Origin: Romanomermis culicivorax
Taxonomy: Eukaryota > Nematoda > Enoplea > Mermithida > Mermithidae
Reading direction: 5' to 3'
Assembly (NCBI GenBank): GCA_963922205.1
Contig: CAWUHX010000069.1
Location: 806,001-870,000 of the forward strand
Length of the DNA: 64,000 bases
This document shows positions 36,301 to 44,432 of the stretch, piece by piece. A program made the translations under genes and the position numbers. Under the pieces are notes generated by a model. It was given only the letters and a program-made list of their open reading frames with translations. It made no database searches and was not told the DNA's origin. Within the stretch, counting starts at the first letter, position 1. Each line of letters starts with the position of its first letter.

Positions 36301-39300
36301 CTTAAAATTTTTAGACAATTCAATGATTGTTAAATTGAGTAATTTCTAGTAACGTAAATTCTGGTGTAAAATTGTTTGTAAATTTTCAAAACAATGTAAG
36401 AATAGGCATTCTTGTACGAACTGAGACATGGTTTTTAGGAATTCTTTTTAATTGATATTATTCAAATACTTTTAGCGGATAAGGTACACAAGCTAATGTA
36501 GTTATAACCCAGCTTGAATCAGTGAATTCCTGCCAAAAACTGGACGTATTGAAACTGCCATGAAAAATTCAACTTTTTGAACAGCCTGCTCGACACATCT
36601 AGTTATGAAATTTTCCGGTGGAAGTTTTCTCAATATTTTCCAATAATTAGCAACCGTACGACATTTCTATTGCTATAGGTATTCAATCTAGAATTTTGGA
36701 ATGAAGTTATGTAAATACTTTTTGTTTTACTCCTTTTATTCTGCATGATATTCGTACTAACTAAATTGAACTTTCCTTTACAGTACGCATTATCATCTAT
36801 CGTCTTGGCTTCGTTGACTTGCTCGGTCTTTTTATTCACAGTAACTACTGTGAAACTGTTGATTTTAATATGCCTCCTTTCGACCGTCGGTTTTGCTTAT
36901 TTTCTGGTCTACGGCGCCGCTGTGGCTTCCGACGACAGTGAATTCGGTTATTTTAGATATTTAGCTCGTTATCGAGACTTTTTCTCCGGTGTTAAACCGC
37001 CTATAAGCGATAAAAATGGCAGTTCGTTGACCGCATTAGGAATCCAAGAAGCAACGTCGCCTGCATTTATGACCAGCGGAGATTTTTGCGGGTAAAAATT
37101 TTTCAGTAAATTACGTGGGACGAAGAAACTGAAATTTCAACCAGAATTTTCGTGTCATTAACTGATATCATAGCTTAAACTATGTCTTGATTTAAAAATC
37201 TGCAAATTTATATTCTGCTTGCTCTTTAGCGCGCTTTTTTAAAATTTTCATACCGGTTAATGCTGAAGTTTCTTACACTCATTTGTGCATTGAATGAAGA
37301 TCGCTTTTGTCAAAAGCTGCAAAGCTCCAGAGACACTGATATTAGGAAAACAGTCTGAAAAAGGGAAAATTACTATGAGGCTTGATCCATCCAGCGTTTT
37401 TTAAACTAACGTTTAGTTCGCCGTTCACTTATTTTCGCTGCGCTCCTTATTTGTGTAGATTTTAGTAATTGGAAGCATTTACAAGAATTTGATAACCTAT
37501 ATCTTGTGGATCATCTGCTTTGAGAATTATGCGAAGGTTCTATCCTCTTAATACGAAACGCAACGAAGTTTCTACATTTAATATACGTGATCACAAAAAT
37601 TACAACAGTATCAGCTTCAGCATCTCGTCTCAATCGGTCTGGAATAAAATAAGACGATTTTTTGAACAGTTCGAATTTTCTTATTTTGATGAATAAAAAT
37701 TTGTTTACGGAGAAAGTTATTTCCTGACGAATAAATAGGCGGATTTGAATTTTAAGCCGATTTTGTAAAATTGATTATATAATGCAAGTCATTTTTTTCG
37801 CCAATAAGTAAGTAGCCCAAATGACATATCTTCCGATCAAGTTCATCGTAAATAACCAGTAGTGGTCAAGTGAAACCATTTGAAATATGTGTAAAGCCTT
37901 GTTTGATACTTAGGATTACAAAACTTTTCCTGTACCTGTTTTCTTGCAATCTAGCCAACTTATCTATTTGTAGCACAAAATTCGAACAGATTCACGTAAA
38001 AATGTCAAATATTCTGGTTTTTGTGTGAATTTATTCTGTTTTTTGGTGCATAAACGGAATCTTCTCAACTAAATTAAATAAGTAGGCGATGTATTTTTCT
38101 CAGATTTCCATTTAGCCGTGTATTAAGCGAACAAATTCGCGAGCTGTTTTGAATCGATGTTGTTGGAATCAAAAGCATGCATGCAGAGGGTTGGGGGTAT
38201 TGACCCCCAGCAGATTTTGGTTGACCCACAGCAGATTCTTGCTGACCTACAGCAGATTCAACCCCCCACCCAGAATTTATCGAGGAGATGATGTAGGAAA
38301 ATAAGCAAGACAGGAGAAAGTCGTCGTAAGAATGAAAATTATGCTCTACTTTAGCGATTTTTCTAAACAAAGCATACTTGATCCCAAAGAAGTAACATTG
38401 AAGCTTAAAGAAGAGCTGACCAAACAAATAATTTCACATATTTGACTTATATAGGTTGGAGGATATGCTGAATGTCTGTTAGAAAACCTTACTTTTCGTC
38501 ATCAGGAAGAAAAAAATTCTACCCCACCCCCCGTCTTGGCTGACCCTAAGCAGAATTCCTATGCTGTGCATGTATGATCAAGAGCCCAAGTTTCCAGAAA
38601 CAAATGTTGAAACCCTTATATACTTTCATTTGAAATCGAAAAAAGCTTGAATGTCGGTCATTATGTACCATTCATTTATGCTTCTGCTTACGTATTCATA
38701 TTCTCGACAATAATTAGCCTGACTGGTTTTTCCTTTCACTAGAAAATCTGGAAAAACCAGGCATACTTCTAACTCTTGATCTTACCGCAGAGATTCCCCT
38801 GTAGAAATTTTCATTTCTCCAGATAGGTAATGCCATCAACCGGCTAGGAAACCAACTCATAAATTTGAGTAAAACAGCAAAAATTATGTAAGTTTTGAAC
38901 TAAAAAGACTGGGTTTTTTCATTTTTTCTCCACAGGCCAATTGGCTCATAGGTTCAAAATTTTACAGACCAATCCGAATTTCAAATAGCATAACTAAAAA
39001 GTTTGTAAACGCATGTGGTAGTAAAAAACAATGTCTTTTAACAAATTTATTCAAAAACACTTCAAAATCACAGTAGAAGCCCGCACAACAGATCAATCAT
39101 TTTGATATTCAATCAGTAATTATTCAATCATCAACGGCATTTTCTTGAAGAAGTCAGTAAGACGATGCGACATCACCTTGTTCATTCGATCGAATGCATT
39201 AGTTTAATATAGTTTCGAATAGTTTAAACAATCAAATCAAATCAATGTTTTTTGCCAGGATATAAATTAACATTTCATGCAACACATCTCCAATACACAC

Positions 39301-42300
39301 CTGCAGCTTCACAGAATAATGTTTAAAAACAAAAACATATCAAAACCTAACATATTTAAAAACATATACAGATGATATAATTCCGCGAAGCGGCGGTATT
39401 TTTTGAAATTCGAAGCTGAAAAACACTAAAATTCCTAAAATTTTGCAAGCCACTTTGTCTTGTGCCGCTAAATTTAGCCGACCAAAATTGAAGAATTACT
39501 CAACCGAGCGTAAATTTGAATTCTTTAACCAGCAAGAACATCTGCTATAGCCAGGCATTGATTGAGCCTGCTTTTTTAGCTCCACATTGTCATTCCCTTC
39601 CACGCCGCTTACTTGTTTCGTCGCGTTTTGTCTCTTGATTTTGGTGGTCGTTTTACAAAGTCGGCATACGGAATTGTGTTCTCGCTTGGATTTTCTGTGG
39701 AAGCTTCAGGTTAAAAAATCATTTTGTAGTATTCGACAAACTTATGATTTTTAGCTCATTAAACTTTATGTGCCGTTCAGAGTAAGATTTTCTGATGTTT
39801 CCAGGCGATGGAAGAAAAAGTTGACACGGAAAGATTGCAAGCTCACAATCGTAAATTATTGGAAAATATTCTACCCGTTCACGTTGCGGACTATTTTTTG
39901 AAAGCCGATCGTAAAAACGAAGTAAGACGATCGATGAGTTCAATTTGATGAACGCGCAATTTTTTGATTTTTCCGATGTTATGTCATTCAAACCGTATCT
40001 TTGTGGAATTCAGGCTTCTTAAAGAAAATTTCACCCAAATTTATTATTCACATCGTGTTTAACAGTTCCGAAGTTTGCTTTTTTCAACTTCATTTTTTAT
40101 TCCAGGAGTTATACAACGAATGGTGTGAATGTGTATGCGTCCTTTTCGCTACGATCACCAATTTCAGCGAATTTTACATGGAGTTAGAAGGCAATAACGA
40201 AGGCGTTGAATGTCTCAGACTCCTTAACGAGATCATCGCAGATTTTGACCAAGTAAATACCATATACTACACCGAATGCCCGTGTGGTGAAAGTTTAGTC
40301 TTCCGAAATCAATTTTAGAAGTTTTCATCTAATCGCCAAAATTTCAAAAACTCGGGATAATAACGCAGTAGATTTTCAGTAATTTTCTGCAGAATGACTG
40401 TCCTGTAGAAGTTGAGTACAAGCTTAATTTGGAGAATCAGACTTGCTTCAAAGGTTGTTCTAGAAGTCTTGTATGAAATTTTTGTATTAGATAGGGAATT
40501 TTAATTTTTATTGCATTTATTCCTGCAAATGTTTTTCCATATCTGAGAAAAAGTAGTGACTCTATTTGAAAATCTCAAATGAGGCTGAAAAAGCAGAGTT
40601 CTGCTAAATGAGGAACCGTAAATTTTAGAGAAGTTAAAGTGAGAAAAAATTTCGATTTACTGCTTTTTTACGTATTTGTAATTGGGGAGAGTGACATAAA
40701 AACCTCCCTCAAGAATTGTGGACCATATGGCGTCCCCTGGATTCGAAAGTCATAGTATTACCATTAGGCTTTGGGTACGCGACTTCATCCTATCTTGGAA
40801 ATGATAGAAACCTGATACCCATCTATTTTGTGAAAAATTAATCATTTTTGAACAAAGTGGCCAAAAAATTCATCGCGCCATAAATACTGGTTTTTATAAA
40901 CTTCAAGACCACAAAGAGCCTTTTTCGTCCAAATTTTGGGGCAAAAATTCTAAACTCTTTTTCTTTCAATGACTTCTCGACTAAATTTTGGACAATCCAC
41001 TATCCATCGCGCGTAAAAAGTCTGATAACCTCTACCATACATGAAAGAAATAAGAAATTAAACAACCGAAAACTTACTATTTTGGTGCATTAAGTCAATC
41101 CTGTTCTGAAGGATTATGAATCGGTGTAAACTCGAATAATCTATCAAGAATCATTTGCATGAGATAGCTACTGTTCGAATAGATTAAATCAACCGAAAAT
41201 TTCAAATTAGATTAGCGAAATTTTTACACATAAAGTGATGTTCCGAAAGCTAATTTTGCGTTCTTATTCATTTCTGATAATTGACTGACTATCGTGTTTT
41301 CTCATTTTTTCTTTTTATTCTAGATTATGAGCAAACCGGAATATTCATGCATTGAAAAAATCAAAACTATTTCGACGACGTATATGGCGGCCAGTGGACT
41401 GACCCCTCAAACCTGCGATATGAATGGAATGTCGCATTTGACCGCTTTGGCCAACTATGCCTTAGATATCATGCACCAATTGGACGAAATTAATGAACAT
41501 TCGTTCAATAGCTTCAAGATGAGGATTGGTAAACTTCACAGCAATTTCTTTCAAAGCGCAGTATAATGTGGTTATAAAGCTAGTACCTTCAGTTCAGTAT
41601 ATATTATTTTGCAATATTCTGATCTTATAGTTGAACGAAATACAAAAATAAAAAAACATTAATTCGTTGAAAAATTTGGAATAACGATTCAAATTCAGCT
41701 GATATGGAGAGAATTTTACTTGAGCTTTGATAATCTCTGCCATGTGAGCATAATCGTTCACTGGGAGGTAATTTGTCTACAGACGATTCTCAACGAATTC
41801 ATTCACTTTAGCAGATGAATTCCCTGAAACTTTCATTTTTTGAAATTGCTAAAAGCAGAAGACTTCCTGTTTTAAAATAGATTGGTCGTCAAAAAAATCT
41901 GTGATTCAGCACTGTGATATCTGTAAAGCTCAGTGACTGGTATAAGTGACTGTCAGATTTAGGGATAAAAAGAGTCTTTTTAAAAAATATTCAGAAAAAA
42001 TTTGTCTGCTTTTTTACAGAATCGCACTTTTTCTGCTCGTGGCTCAGTCTCCTGCATTTGTTTTCTTAGGTCTTAACATTGGTCCAGTTGTTGCTGGGGT
42101 AATTGGCGCTCAAAAACCCCATTACGACATTTGGGGTAATACGGTAAGGATTTCACTTTATTGAGAGCTTCCATTTGAATGTTTTTTTGCAATTAGGTAT
42201 GTTGAGAGTGGCCAAAGCAGCCACCTCAACTACGAATTGTTGCAAAACGAGAGCGCCTTTCCCGCTGCTCGGTTGGCTCAGTTGGTTAGAGCGTGCGGAC

Positions 42301-44432
42301 GGTAGCCGCAAGGTCCTGGGTTCAAGTCCCAGACCGAGCCTAACTTTTACTGAAGCCCCGAGTAGCGGGAAAAGGTTGCCTCAACACTGGTGGCCCTTGA
42401 CGGTCCGTCAAACTCGACGGCGGAGGGATGTTGAGAGTGGCCAAAGCAGCCACCTCAACTACGAATTGTTGCAAAAAGAGAGCGCCTTTCCCGCTGCTCG
42501 GTTGGCTCAGTTGGTTAGAGCGTGCGGACGGTAGCCGCAAGGTCCTGGGTTCAAGTCCCAGACCCAGCCTAACTTTTACTGAAGCCCCGAGTAGCGGGAA
42601 AAGGTTGCCTCAACAGGTACGGATTTCATTTTTTGGATTTCAGTTTTACAGTGTTGAAGACAAGCTTCTCATAAATAGCTTATTTCAATGAAAAATGGGC
42701 GTCTAAAAATGCCAATTAGAAAATACGCCCGCCCCCCCCCAGGATTTTCCAATCCTATGGCTAGCCATATGGTAGCCGTAGGAACCCCCATACTTTTGGT
42801 CGGAAAAATACTGAGAAATGTTAATTTTTTTGATGAAAAATGTCAATTTTTGAACAAAAAATGGTCGAAAATGTTAATTTTCTGGTCGCTTCGCGCCATG
42901 AATACATTTTTTCAGTCTTTTTAGAAAAAAATTATTATTTTTTAAACTATTTTTTGGACCTTTTTTTCATGAAAAAAATCCATTTTTTTCCTTGAGAGAC
43001 CCCTCCCCCCAAAATTTAAGGAATTACTGACGCCCGGCCCAAAAAAAGTCGTCCAAACCCCCTCCCCCCAGACCTCGGGGCTCCGTTACATGTTTACTTT
43101 GAAGAACTCATCGAAATCTTCTCACTTGTCTAAGCCTTGATTGGAATCATATAGTAGCCATTGATCAGAAAAATACTGGAATATCATACATGCACAGCCG
43201 AAAATTCGTTGAACACCCTTGAACTTTTTCCAAGAAAGGTTTTTTGGTGATTTTTGTGCATATTTTGTATGAAAAACAGGCTTGCAGAACTTTTTTTCTT
43301 CTTTTTTTGCTCACCCACCCCCCTCTGCCCTCCCTGAAAAAGTCAATGGACCCTCCCTCCTGGAAAATTTTTGCCGTGCATGTCTGTGGAATATGTCAAC
43401 TTTTTGATAAAAAATGCAAATATTTGAGCCAAAATTGGTCAAAAATGTCAATTGTTTCTGCGGTTCCCGCCATGAGTACATTCTTTACGGTTTTTTAAGA
43501 TAAAAGTTTTTGTTTTACGTTTTACGGTTTTTAAAAGTTTTTGGAAACCAAAACTCCGGCCGCAAAAAATTCGCCGGGCCCTCCAGACCTCGGGGCTCCT
43601 TTACATGTATGATTGGAATTAGTCGTTGAGCTGCTAAAGTTTCAAATATAAAGTGTTGAAAATTTCGCTGCCGAACATTCATATTTCATTCAGAATTGAG
43701 AAAAGCTATTGTACTTTTGGCTGTTAAAAATTTCATAAATTCCCAATAATATAATGCAAGTCAAAAATGGAGCTAACTGAAAAAAGCGTGTTTTGGCCTA
43801 TGACATGCTGATTGATTCATCTTACTAACATCTAGCGATCGCTACATTAAGAGTTCGTTTTTGGTTCCATATAAAAAATTTGCATTTCAGCTGATTTTAT
43901 ACCGTAGCAAAATAAGCGATTTACAAAAATCAAATTAGTATAAAGTTGAGAAAAGGCAAGGTTTCTGATTACAGCTTCAGCAGACGGATTTTATGGGAAT
44001 CAAATACTTGTAATGTTTTCCGTTTTGGAATTTCAAAAAGCAAAAATTCAAATGCAAATTGTAAATATTGAAAAATGGTGACTTTATCATCTAGCGTGAG
44101 AATCATTCGCAAGTCGCCGCTTCAATCAATTCGTGTAAAAGATATCGAATTACGATGCAGATTTATTATTTGCATGAACTACTCTATGCGTAATAATGAC
44201 TTATTGGAAAAAATGAGCTGTATCGAGTATCCCGAAGTATATATTTTTTGTTTTCTTTCAGGTAAATGTGGCCAGTCGCATGGACTCTTCTGGCTTGCCG
44301 GGCCGCATACAAACCACGGTCGAAGTGTACAACATTCTGGAACCGTTGGGCTATAAGTTCGAGCCTCGAGGAACAATAAAAGTAAAGGGTAAAGGCGACA
44401 TGTCTACCTACTTTCTCCTCTCAAAGCCTTAA
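23540..44432 (+). CDS. Transmembrane adenylyl cyclase (ADCY5/6-like), 19 exons
   Basis: This plasma-membrane enzyme makes cAMP and pyrophosphate from ATP, normally under G-protein control. Nineteen exons join in phase to 3,489 bases (1,162 residues plus TAA). The order is that of all animal membrane cyclases: cytosolic N-terminus, six-helix block M1 (exons 1-2), catalytic C1 (exons 3-6), C1b linker (7-8), second six-helix block M2 with an extracellular N-glycosylation site NCT (9-14), and catalytic C2 (15-19). C1 holds both metal-binding Asp sites (ILFADI and ILGDCYYC). C2 holds the adenine-site Lys in EKIKTI, the Asp of YDIWGN, the Asn and Arg of VNVASRMD, and the Lys of VKGKGD. The residues [21 protein letters not shown] and [18 protein letters not shown] are closest, from memory, to ADCY5/6. 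The full catalytic set suggests a working gene. Introns run from 55 bases to 4.2 kb; the long ones are filled with transposons. Confidence 0.95.
24521..24841 (+). mobile_element. MITE-A copy 7 in intron 1, right end lost
   Basis: It starts CATACATGTAATTGG and runs through the normal blocks to CGAGGCTCCGTT, where the TACATGTATG tip is missing. Confidence 0.8.
24842..27608. other. Intron 1 interior, no gene
   Basis: AT-rich intron sequence. A CAGGCCTGTAGGCAGG stretch at about 25011 next to G and C runs resembles one end of a hAT element, but I could not find a partner end. A CGCGTAGCGCC stretch near 26018 is a degenerate version of the 13-base hairpin. Confidence 0.45.
27617..27920. mobile_element. 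MITE-B copy 3 in intron 1
   Basis: It starts CATACCTGTAAGAGGTCC and carries the GTTGGGGG/CCCCCAAC blocks and AAAAAGGCCAAAAAAG core of the family. The right end has diverged, so no duplication is seen and the end is approximate. The open frames in it are Gly/Pro-rich artefacts of the G and C runs. Confidence 0.75.
28601..28753 (+). CDS. Cyclase exon 2 (last helix of M1)
   Basis: Acceptor TTTGTTTAG|, 51 codons in phase 0, donor CAG|GTAAGC. It encodes the sixth M1 helix and the following amphipathic segment [15 protein letters not shown], which leads into the catalytic core. Confidence 0.92.
29135..29256 (+). CDS. Cyclase exon 3 (start of C1)
   Basis: Acceptor ATTTTTAG|, donor ATCAG|GTAAGT, phase 0 to 2. 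It encodes [20 protein letters not shown] and [12 protein letters not shown], the conserved entry to the C1 catalytic domain. Confidence 0.93.
29257..31583. other. Intron 3, with a decayed MITE-A
   Basis: AT-rich. A strongly diverged MITE-A-like stretch lies at about 30485-30725 (CCGGAAATTGTCCAT, GATTTGCCAACCATATAA and AAATGTCA blocks). No coding region. Confidence 0.5.
31584..31823 (+). CDS. Cyclase exon 4 (C1 core with metal-binding Asp residues)
   Basis: Acceptor TTTTGTAG|, donor AGC|GTAAGA, phase 2 to 2. It encodes [35 protein letters not shown] and [10 protein letters not shown]. The two Asp residues that bind the catalytic metals lie in FADI and GDCYYC. The match to animal cyclases is near-perfect. 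Confidence 0.97.
31824..32959. other. Intron 4, with a MITE-A scrap
   Basis: A short remnant (about 31878-31917) resembling the start of MITE-A is present; the rest is AT-rich. Confidence 0.45.
32960..33118 (+). CDS. Cyclase exon 5 (C1)
   Basis: Acceptor GATTTTTCAG|, donor CTGG|GTAAAA, phase 2 to 2. It encodes [18 protein letters not shown], then a [18 protein letters not shown] block and ASGLPG. Confidence 0.97.
33181..33347 (+). CDS. Cyclase exon 6 (end of C1a)
   Basis: A 62-base intron precedes it. Acceptor CATTTTTAG|, donor CACG|GTAAAA, phase 2 to 1. It encodes [20 protein letters not shown] and [12 protein letters not shown], the end of the C1a fold. Confidence 0.95.
33548..33585. repeat. 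17-base perfect inverted repeat in intron 6
   Basis: TTTGGCATACTATGTAC at 33548-33564 pairs perfectly with 33569-33585 across a 4-base loop ACCG. It would form a long perfect hairpin. No family is recognised. Confidence 0.9.
33777..33843 (+). CDS. Cyclase exon 7 (C1b linker), left edge uncertain
   Basis: The right edge GCCAG|GTTAGT in phase 2 joins exactly to exon 8. A start at 33777 (after CCAAAG|) gives the required 67 bases and closes the full reading frame. It encodes a charged segment, [18 protein letters not shown], in the variable C1b linker. The acceptor is weak compared with the TTTTCAG type used elsewhere, so the true left edge may differ. Confidence 0.6.
33992..34148 (+). CDS. Cyclase exon 8 (C1b)
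   Basis: Acceptor GTTTTTAG|, donor AAA|GTTAAC, phase 2 to 0. It encodes an acidic segment followed by [10 protein letters not shown] and [13 protein letters not shown], which aligns with the ARSIDxLRxEH...FLLTFxxxDxEKK block preceding M2 in ADCY5/6. Confidence 0.88.
34208..34305 (+). CDS. Cyclase exon 9 (first M2 helix)
   Basis: Acceptor TCCCTGCAG|, donor CCAAA|GTGAGA, phase 0 to 2. It encodes [16 protein letters not shown] and a hydrophobic helix ending LVVP, as in other cyclases. Confidence 0.9.
34306..35702. other. Intron 9, with a decayed MITE-A and ATCCGGAT units
   Basis: ATCCGGAT-like short repeats lie near 34565-34625 and 35505-35555. A diverged MITE-A-like copy (GGAGGCAGTGCC start, AAATCGTCGTTCATATGG block) occupies about 35088-35460. 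Confidence 0.55.
35703..35790 (+). CDS. Cyclase exon 10 (M2 helix)
   Basis: Acceptor GCATTTCAG|, donor AAC|GTAAGA, phase 2 to 0. It is mainly one hydrophobic helix followed by TDSSN. Confidence 0.85.
35851..35967 (+). CDS. Cyclase exon 11 (M2)
   Basis: A 60-base intron precedes it. Acceptor ACTTTCAG|, donor ATG|GTATAG, phase 0 to 0. It has a basic loop [10 protein letters not shown] followed by a hydrophobic helix. Confidence 0.85.
36023..36142 (+). CDS. Cyclase exon 12 (large extracellular loop of M2)
   Basis: A 55-base intron precedes it. Acceptor TTTTCAAG|, donor GAG|GTAATT, phase 0 to 0. It encodes a polar loop with an N-glycosylation sequon NCT. Extracellular glycosylation in this loop is common in animal cyclases. 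Confidence 0.82.
36784..37091 (+). CDS. Cyclase exon 13 (M2 helices)
   Basis: Acceptor CTTTACAG|, donor TGCGG|GTAAAA, phase 0 to 2. Two hydrophobic helices are followed by a polar extracellular stretch rich in Ser, Asp and Gly. Little sequence conservation is expected here; phase and position support it. Confidence 0.88.
37092..38167. other. Intron 13, left part, no gene
   Basis: AT-rich intron sequence without recognisable repeats. Confidence 0.45.
38176..38576. mobile_element. hAT-like element in intron 13, 401 bases
   Basis: Ends are CATGCATGCAGAG and ATGCTGTGCATGTATG, flanked by ATCAAAAG (38168-38175) and ATCAAGAG (38577-38584), 7 of 8. Near the left end, three roughly 21-base units built on GACCYACAGCAGATT repeat in tandem. 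It belongs by its tips to the CATACATG group and is non-coding. Confidence 0.85.
38585..39579. other. Intron 13, right part, no gene
   Basis: AT-rich intron sequence with a CGCGAAGCGGCGG patch near 39383 that is a degenerate form of the 13-base hairpin. Confidence 0.45.
39580..39709 (+). CDS. Cyclase exon 14 (last M2 helix)
   Basis: Acceptor CTTTTTTAG|, donor CTTCAG|GTTAAA, phase 2 to 0. A hydrophobic helix is followed by [10 protein letters not shown], the diagnostic sequence between M2 and C2. Confidence 0.93.
39805..39921 (+). CDS. Cyclase exon 15 (C2 entry)
   Basis: A 95-base intron precedes it. Acceptor TTTCCAG|, donor GAA|GTAAGA, phase 0. It encodes [20 protein letters not shown], the C2 counterpart of the exon 3 motif. 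Confidence 0.95.
40106..40252 (+). CDS. Cyclase exon 16 (C2 core)
   Basis: Acceptor ATTCCAG|, donor CAA|GTAAAT, phase 0. It encodes [19 protein letters not shown] and [19 protein letters not shown]. The latter is nearly invariant among animal cyclases. Confidence 0.97.
40253..41323. other. Intron 16, with a decayed MITE-A
   Basis: A diverged MITE-A copy (TGTAATTGGGGAGAGTG start near 40676, GGACCATATGG block) runs to about 41043. The rest is AT-rich. Confidence 0.55.
41324..41528 (+). CDS. Cyclase exon 17 (C2, adenine-binding Lys)
   Basis: Acceptor TATTCTAG|, donor ATTG|GTAAAC, phase 0 to 1. It encodes [17 protein letters not shown], where family members usually read IGSTYMAA, so Gly-Ser is replaced by Ser-Thr here. 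The IEKIKT Lys is the adenine-contacting residue. It ends [14 protein letters not shown]. Confidence 0.95.
42070..42143 (+). CDS. Cyclase exon 18 (C2)
   Basis: Acceptor TTTTCTTAG|, donor ACG|GTAAGG, phase 1 to 0. It encodes [19 protein letters not shown] and IWGNT, with the Asp that recognises the adenine amino group. Confidence 0.97.
42200..42386 (+). repeat. TRIM 5' LTR
   Basis: TG...CA ends. After an inverted repeat (GTTGAGAGTGGC against GCCACCTCAAC) it carries the tRNA-like gene at 42267-42340, then a TTTT Pol III-type terminator. CCTTTCCCGCT on the left and AGCGGGAAAAGG on the right bracket the tRNA as an outer stem. Confidence 0.92.
42267..42340 (+). tRNA. tRNA-like gene in TRIM 5' LTR (anticodon loop ACGGTAG)
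   Basis: 74 bases fold into a full cloverleaf: 7-bp acceptor GCTCGGT/ACCGAGC, D arm GCTC/GAGC, anticodon stem TGCGG/CCGCA, T arm CTGGG/CCCAG with loop TTCAAGT. The A box (TGGCTCAGTTGG) and B box (GGTTCAAGTCC) fit Pol III promoters, and TTTT follows at 42345-42348. By position the anticodon would be GGT (Thr), but base 33 is C instead of the near-universal U. It is therefore best called tRNA-derived; charging is doubtful. Confidence 0.85.
42387..42428 (+). other. TRIM internal domain: primer-binding site and purine tract
   Basis: These 42 bases hold a candidate primer-binding site (from 42388, TGGTGGCCCTTGACGG), a palindrome TGACGGTCCGTCA, and the purine tract GGCGGAGGGA just before the 3' LTR. 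No coding capacity. Confidence 0.75.
42429..42615 (+). repeat. TRIM 3' LTR
   Basis: 187 bases, 185 identical to the 5' copy. The two differences imply a recent insertion, or an insertion with little decay. Confidence 0.92.
42496..42569 (+). tRNA. tRNA-like gene in TRIM 3' LTR
   Basis: Same cloverleaf as the 5' copy, except that the acceptor 3' strand reads ACCCAGC and gives one C-C mismatch in the acceptor stem. A and B boxes are intact. Confidence 0.8.
42716..43096 (+). mobile_element. MITE-A copy in intron 18, left end lost
   Basis: It begins inside the family at a C-run and GGATTTTCCAATCC, includes ATGGCTAGCCATATGG and a CGCTTCGCGCC remnant near 42888, and ends GGGGCTCCGTTACATG with the final bases altered. 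Confidence 0.82.
43140..43613 (+). mobile_element. MITE-A fragment split by a younger hAT-like element
   Basis: MITE-A blocks (TTGATCAGAAAAATACTG on the left; ATGTCAACTTTTTGAT and GGGCTCCTTTACATGTATG on the right) flank the 202-base element at 43185-43386. The outer copy lacks its left end. Confidence 0.78.
43185..43386. mobile_element. hAT-like element, CATACATGCACAGCC ends, 202 bases
   Basis: Ends are CATACATGCACAGCC and GCCGTGCATGTCTG, flanked by a perfect 8-base duplication TGGAATAT (43177-43184 and 43387-43394). It has Pro-codon-rich C-runs but no gene. Confidence 0.9.
44262..44432 (+). CDS. Cyclase exon 19 (C2 end and stop)
   Basis: Acceptor TTCTTTCAG|, phase 0, 56 codons and TAA at 44430-44432. 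It encodes [20 protein letters not shown] and [15 protein letters not shown]. The Asn and Arg of VNVASR stabilise the transition state and the Lys of VKGKGD contacts the phosphates; all three are present. Confidence 0.97.
   Translation, partial: VNVASRMDSSGLPGRIQTTVEVYNILEPLGYKFEPRGTIKVKGKGDMSTYFLLSKP

Larger units (their letters stand above)
42200..42615 (+). mobile_element. TRIM retrotransposon with a tRNA gene in each LTR, 416 bases
   Basis: Two 187-base direct repeats (42200-42386 and 42429-42615) begin TGTTGAG and end CTCAACA, and flank only 42 internal bases. They differ at two positions (42248/42477 and 42336/42565). A 4-base duplication GGTA lies on both sides (42196-42199 and 42616-42619). 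The internal segment starts CTGGTGGCCCTTGACGG, compatible with a primer-binding site (TGG start), and ends in a purine tract GGCGGAGGGA next to the second repeat. This is the minimal anatomy of a terminal-repeat retrotransposon in miniature, which needs enzymes from other elements. It sits in intron 18 of the cyclase. Confidence 0.92.

Noticed and set aside
42200..42615. Tandem tRNA-derived SINE or two host tRNA genes
   Set aside because: TG/CA ends, equal 187-base repeats, 4-base duplication, primer-binding site and purine tract fit a TRIM much better. C33 and the mismatched second copy argue against working host tRNAs.
42175..42691. Protein-coding reading of the repeated frames around the TRIM
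   Set aside because: They run across LTRs and tRNA cloverleaves; the repeated peptides come from the duplicated LTR.
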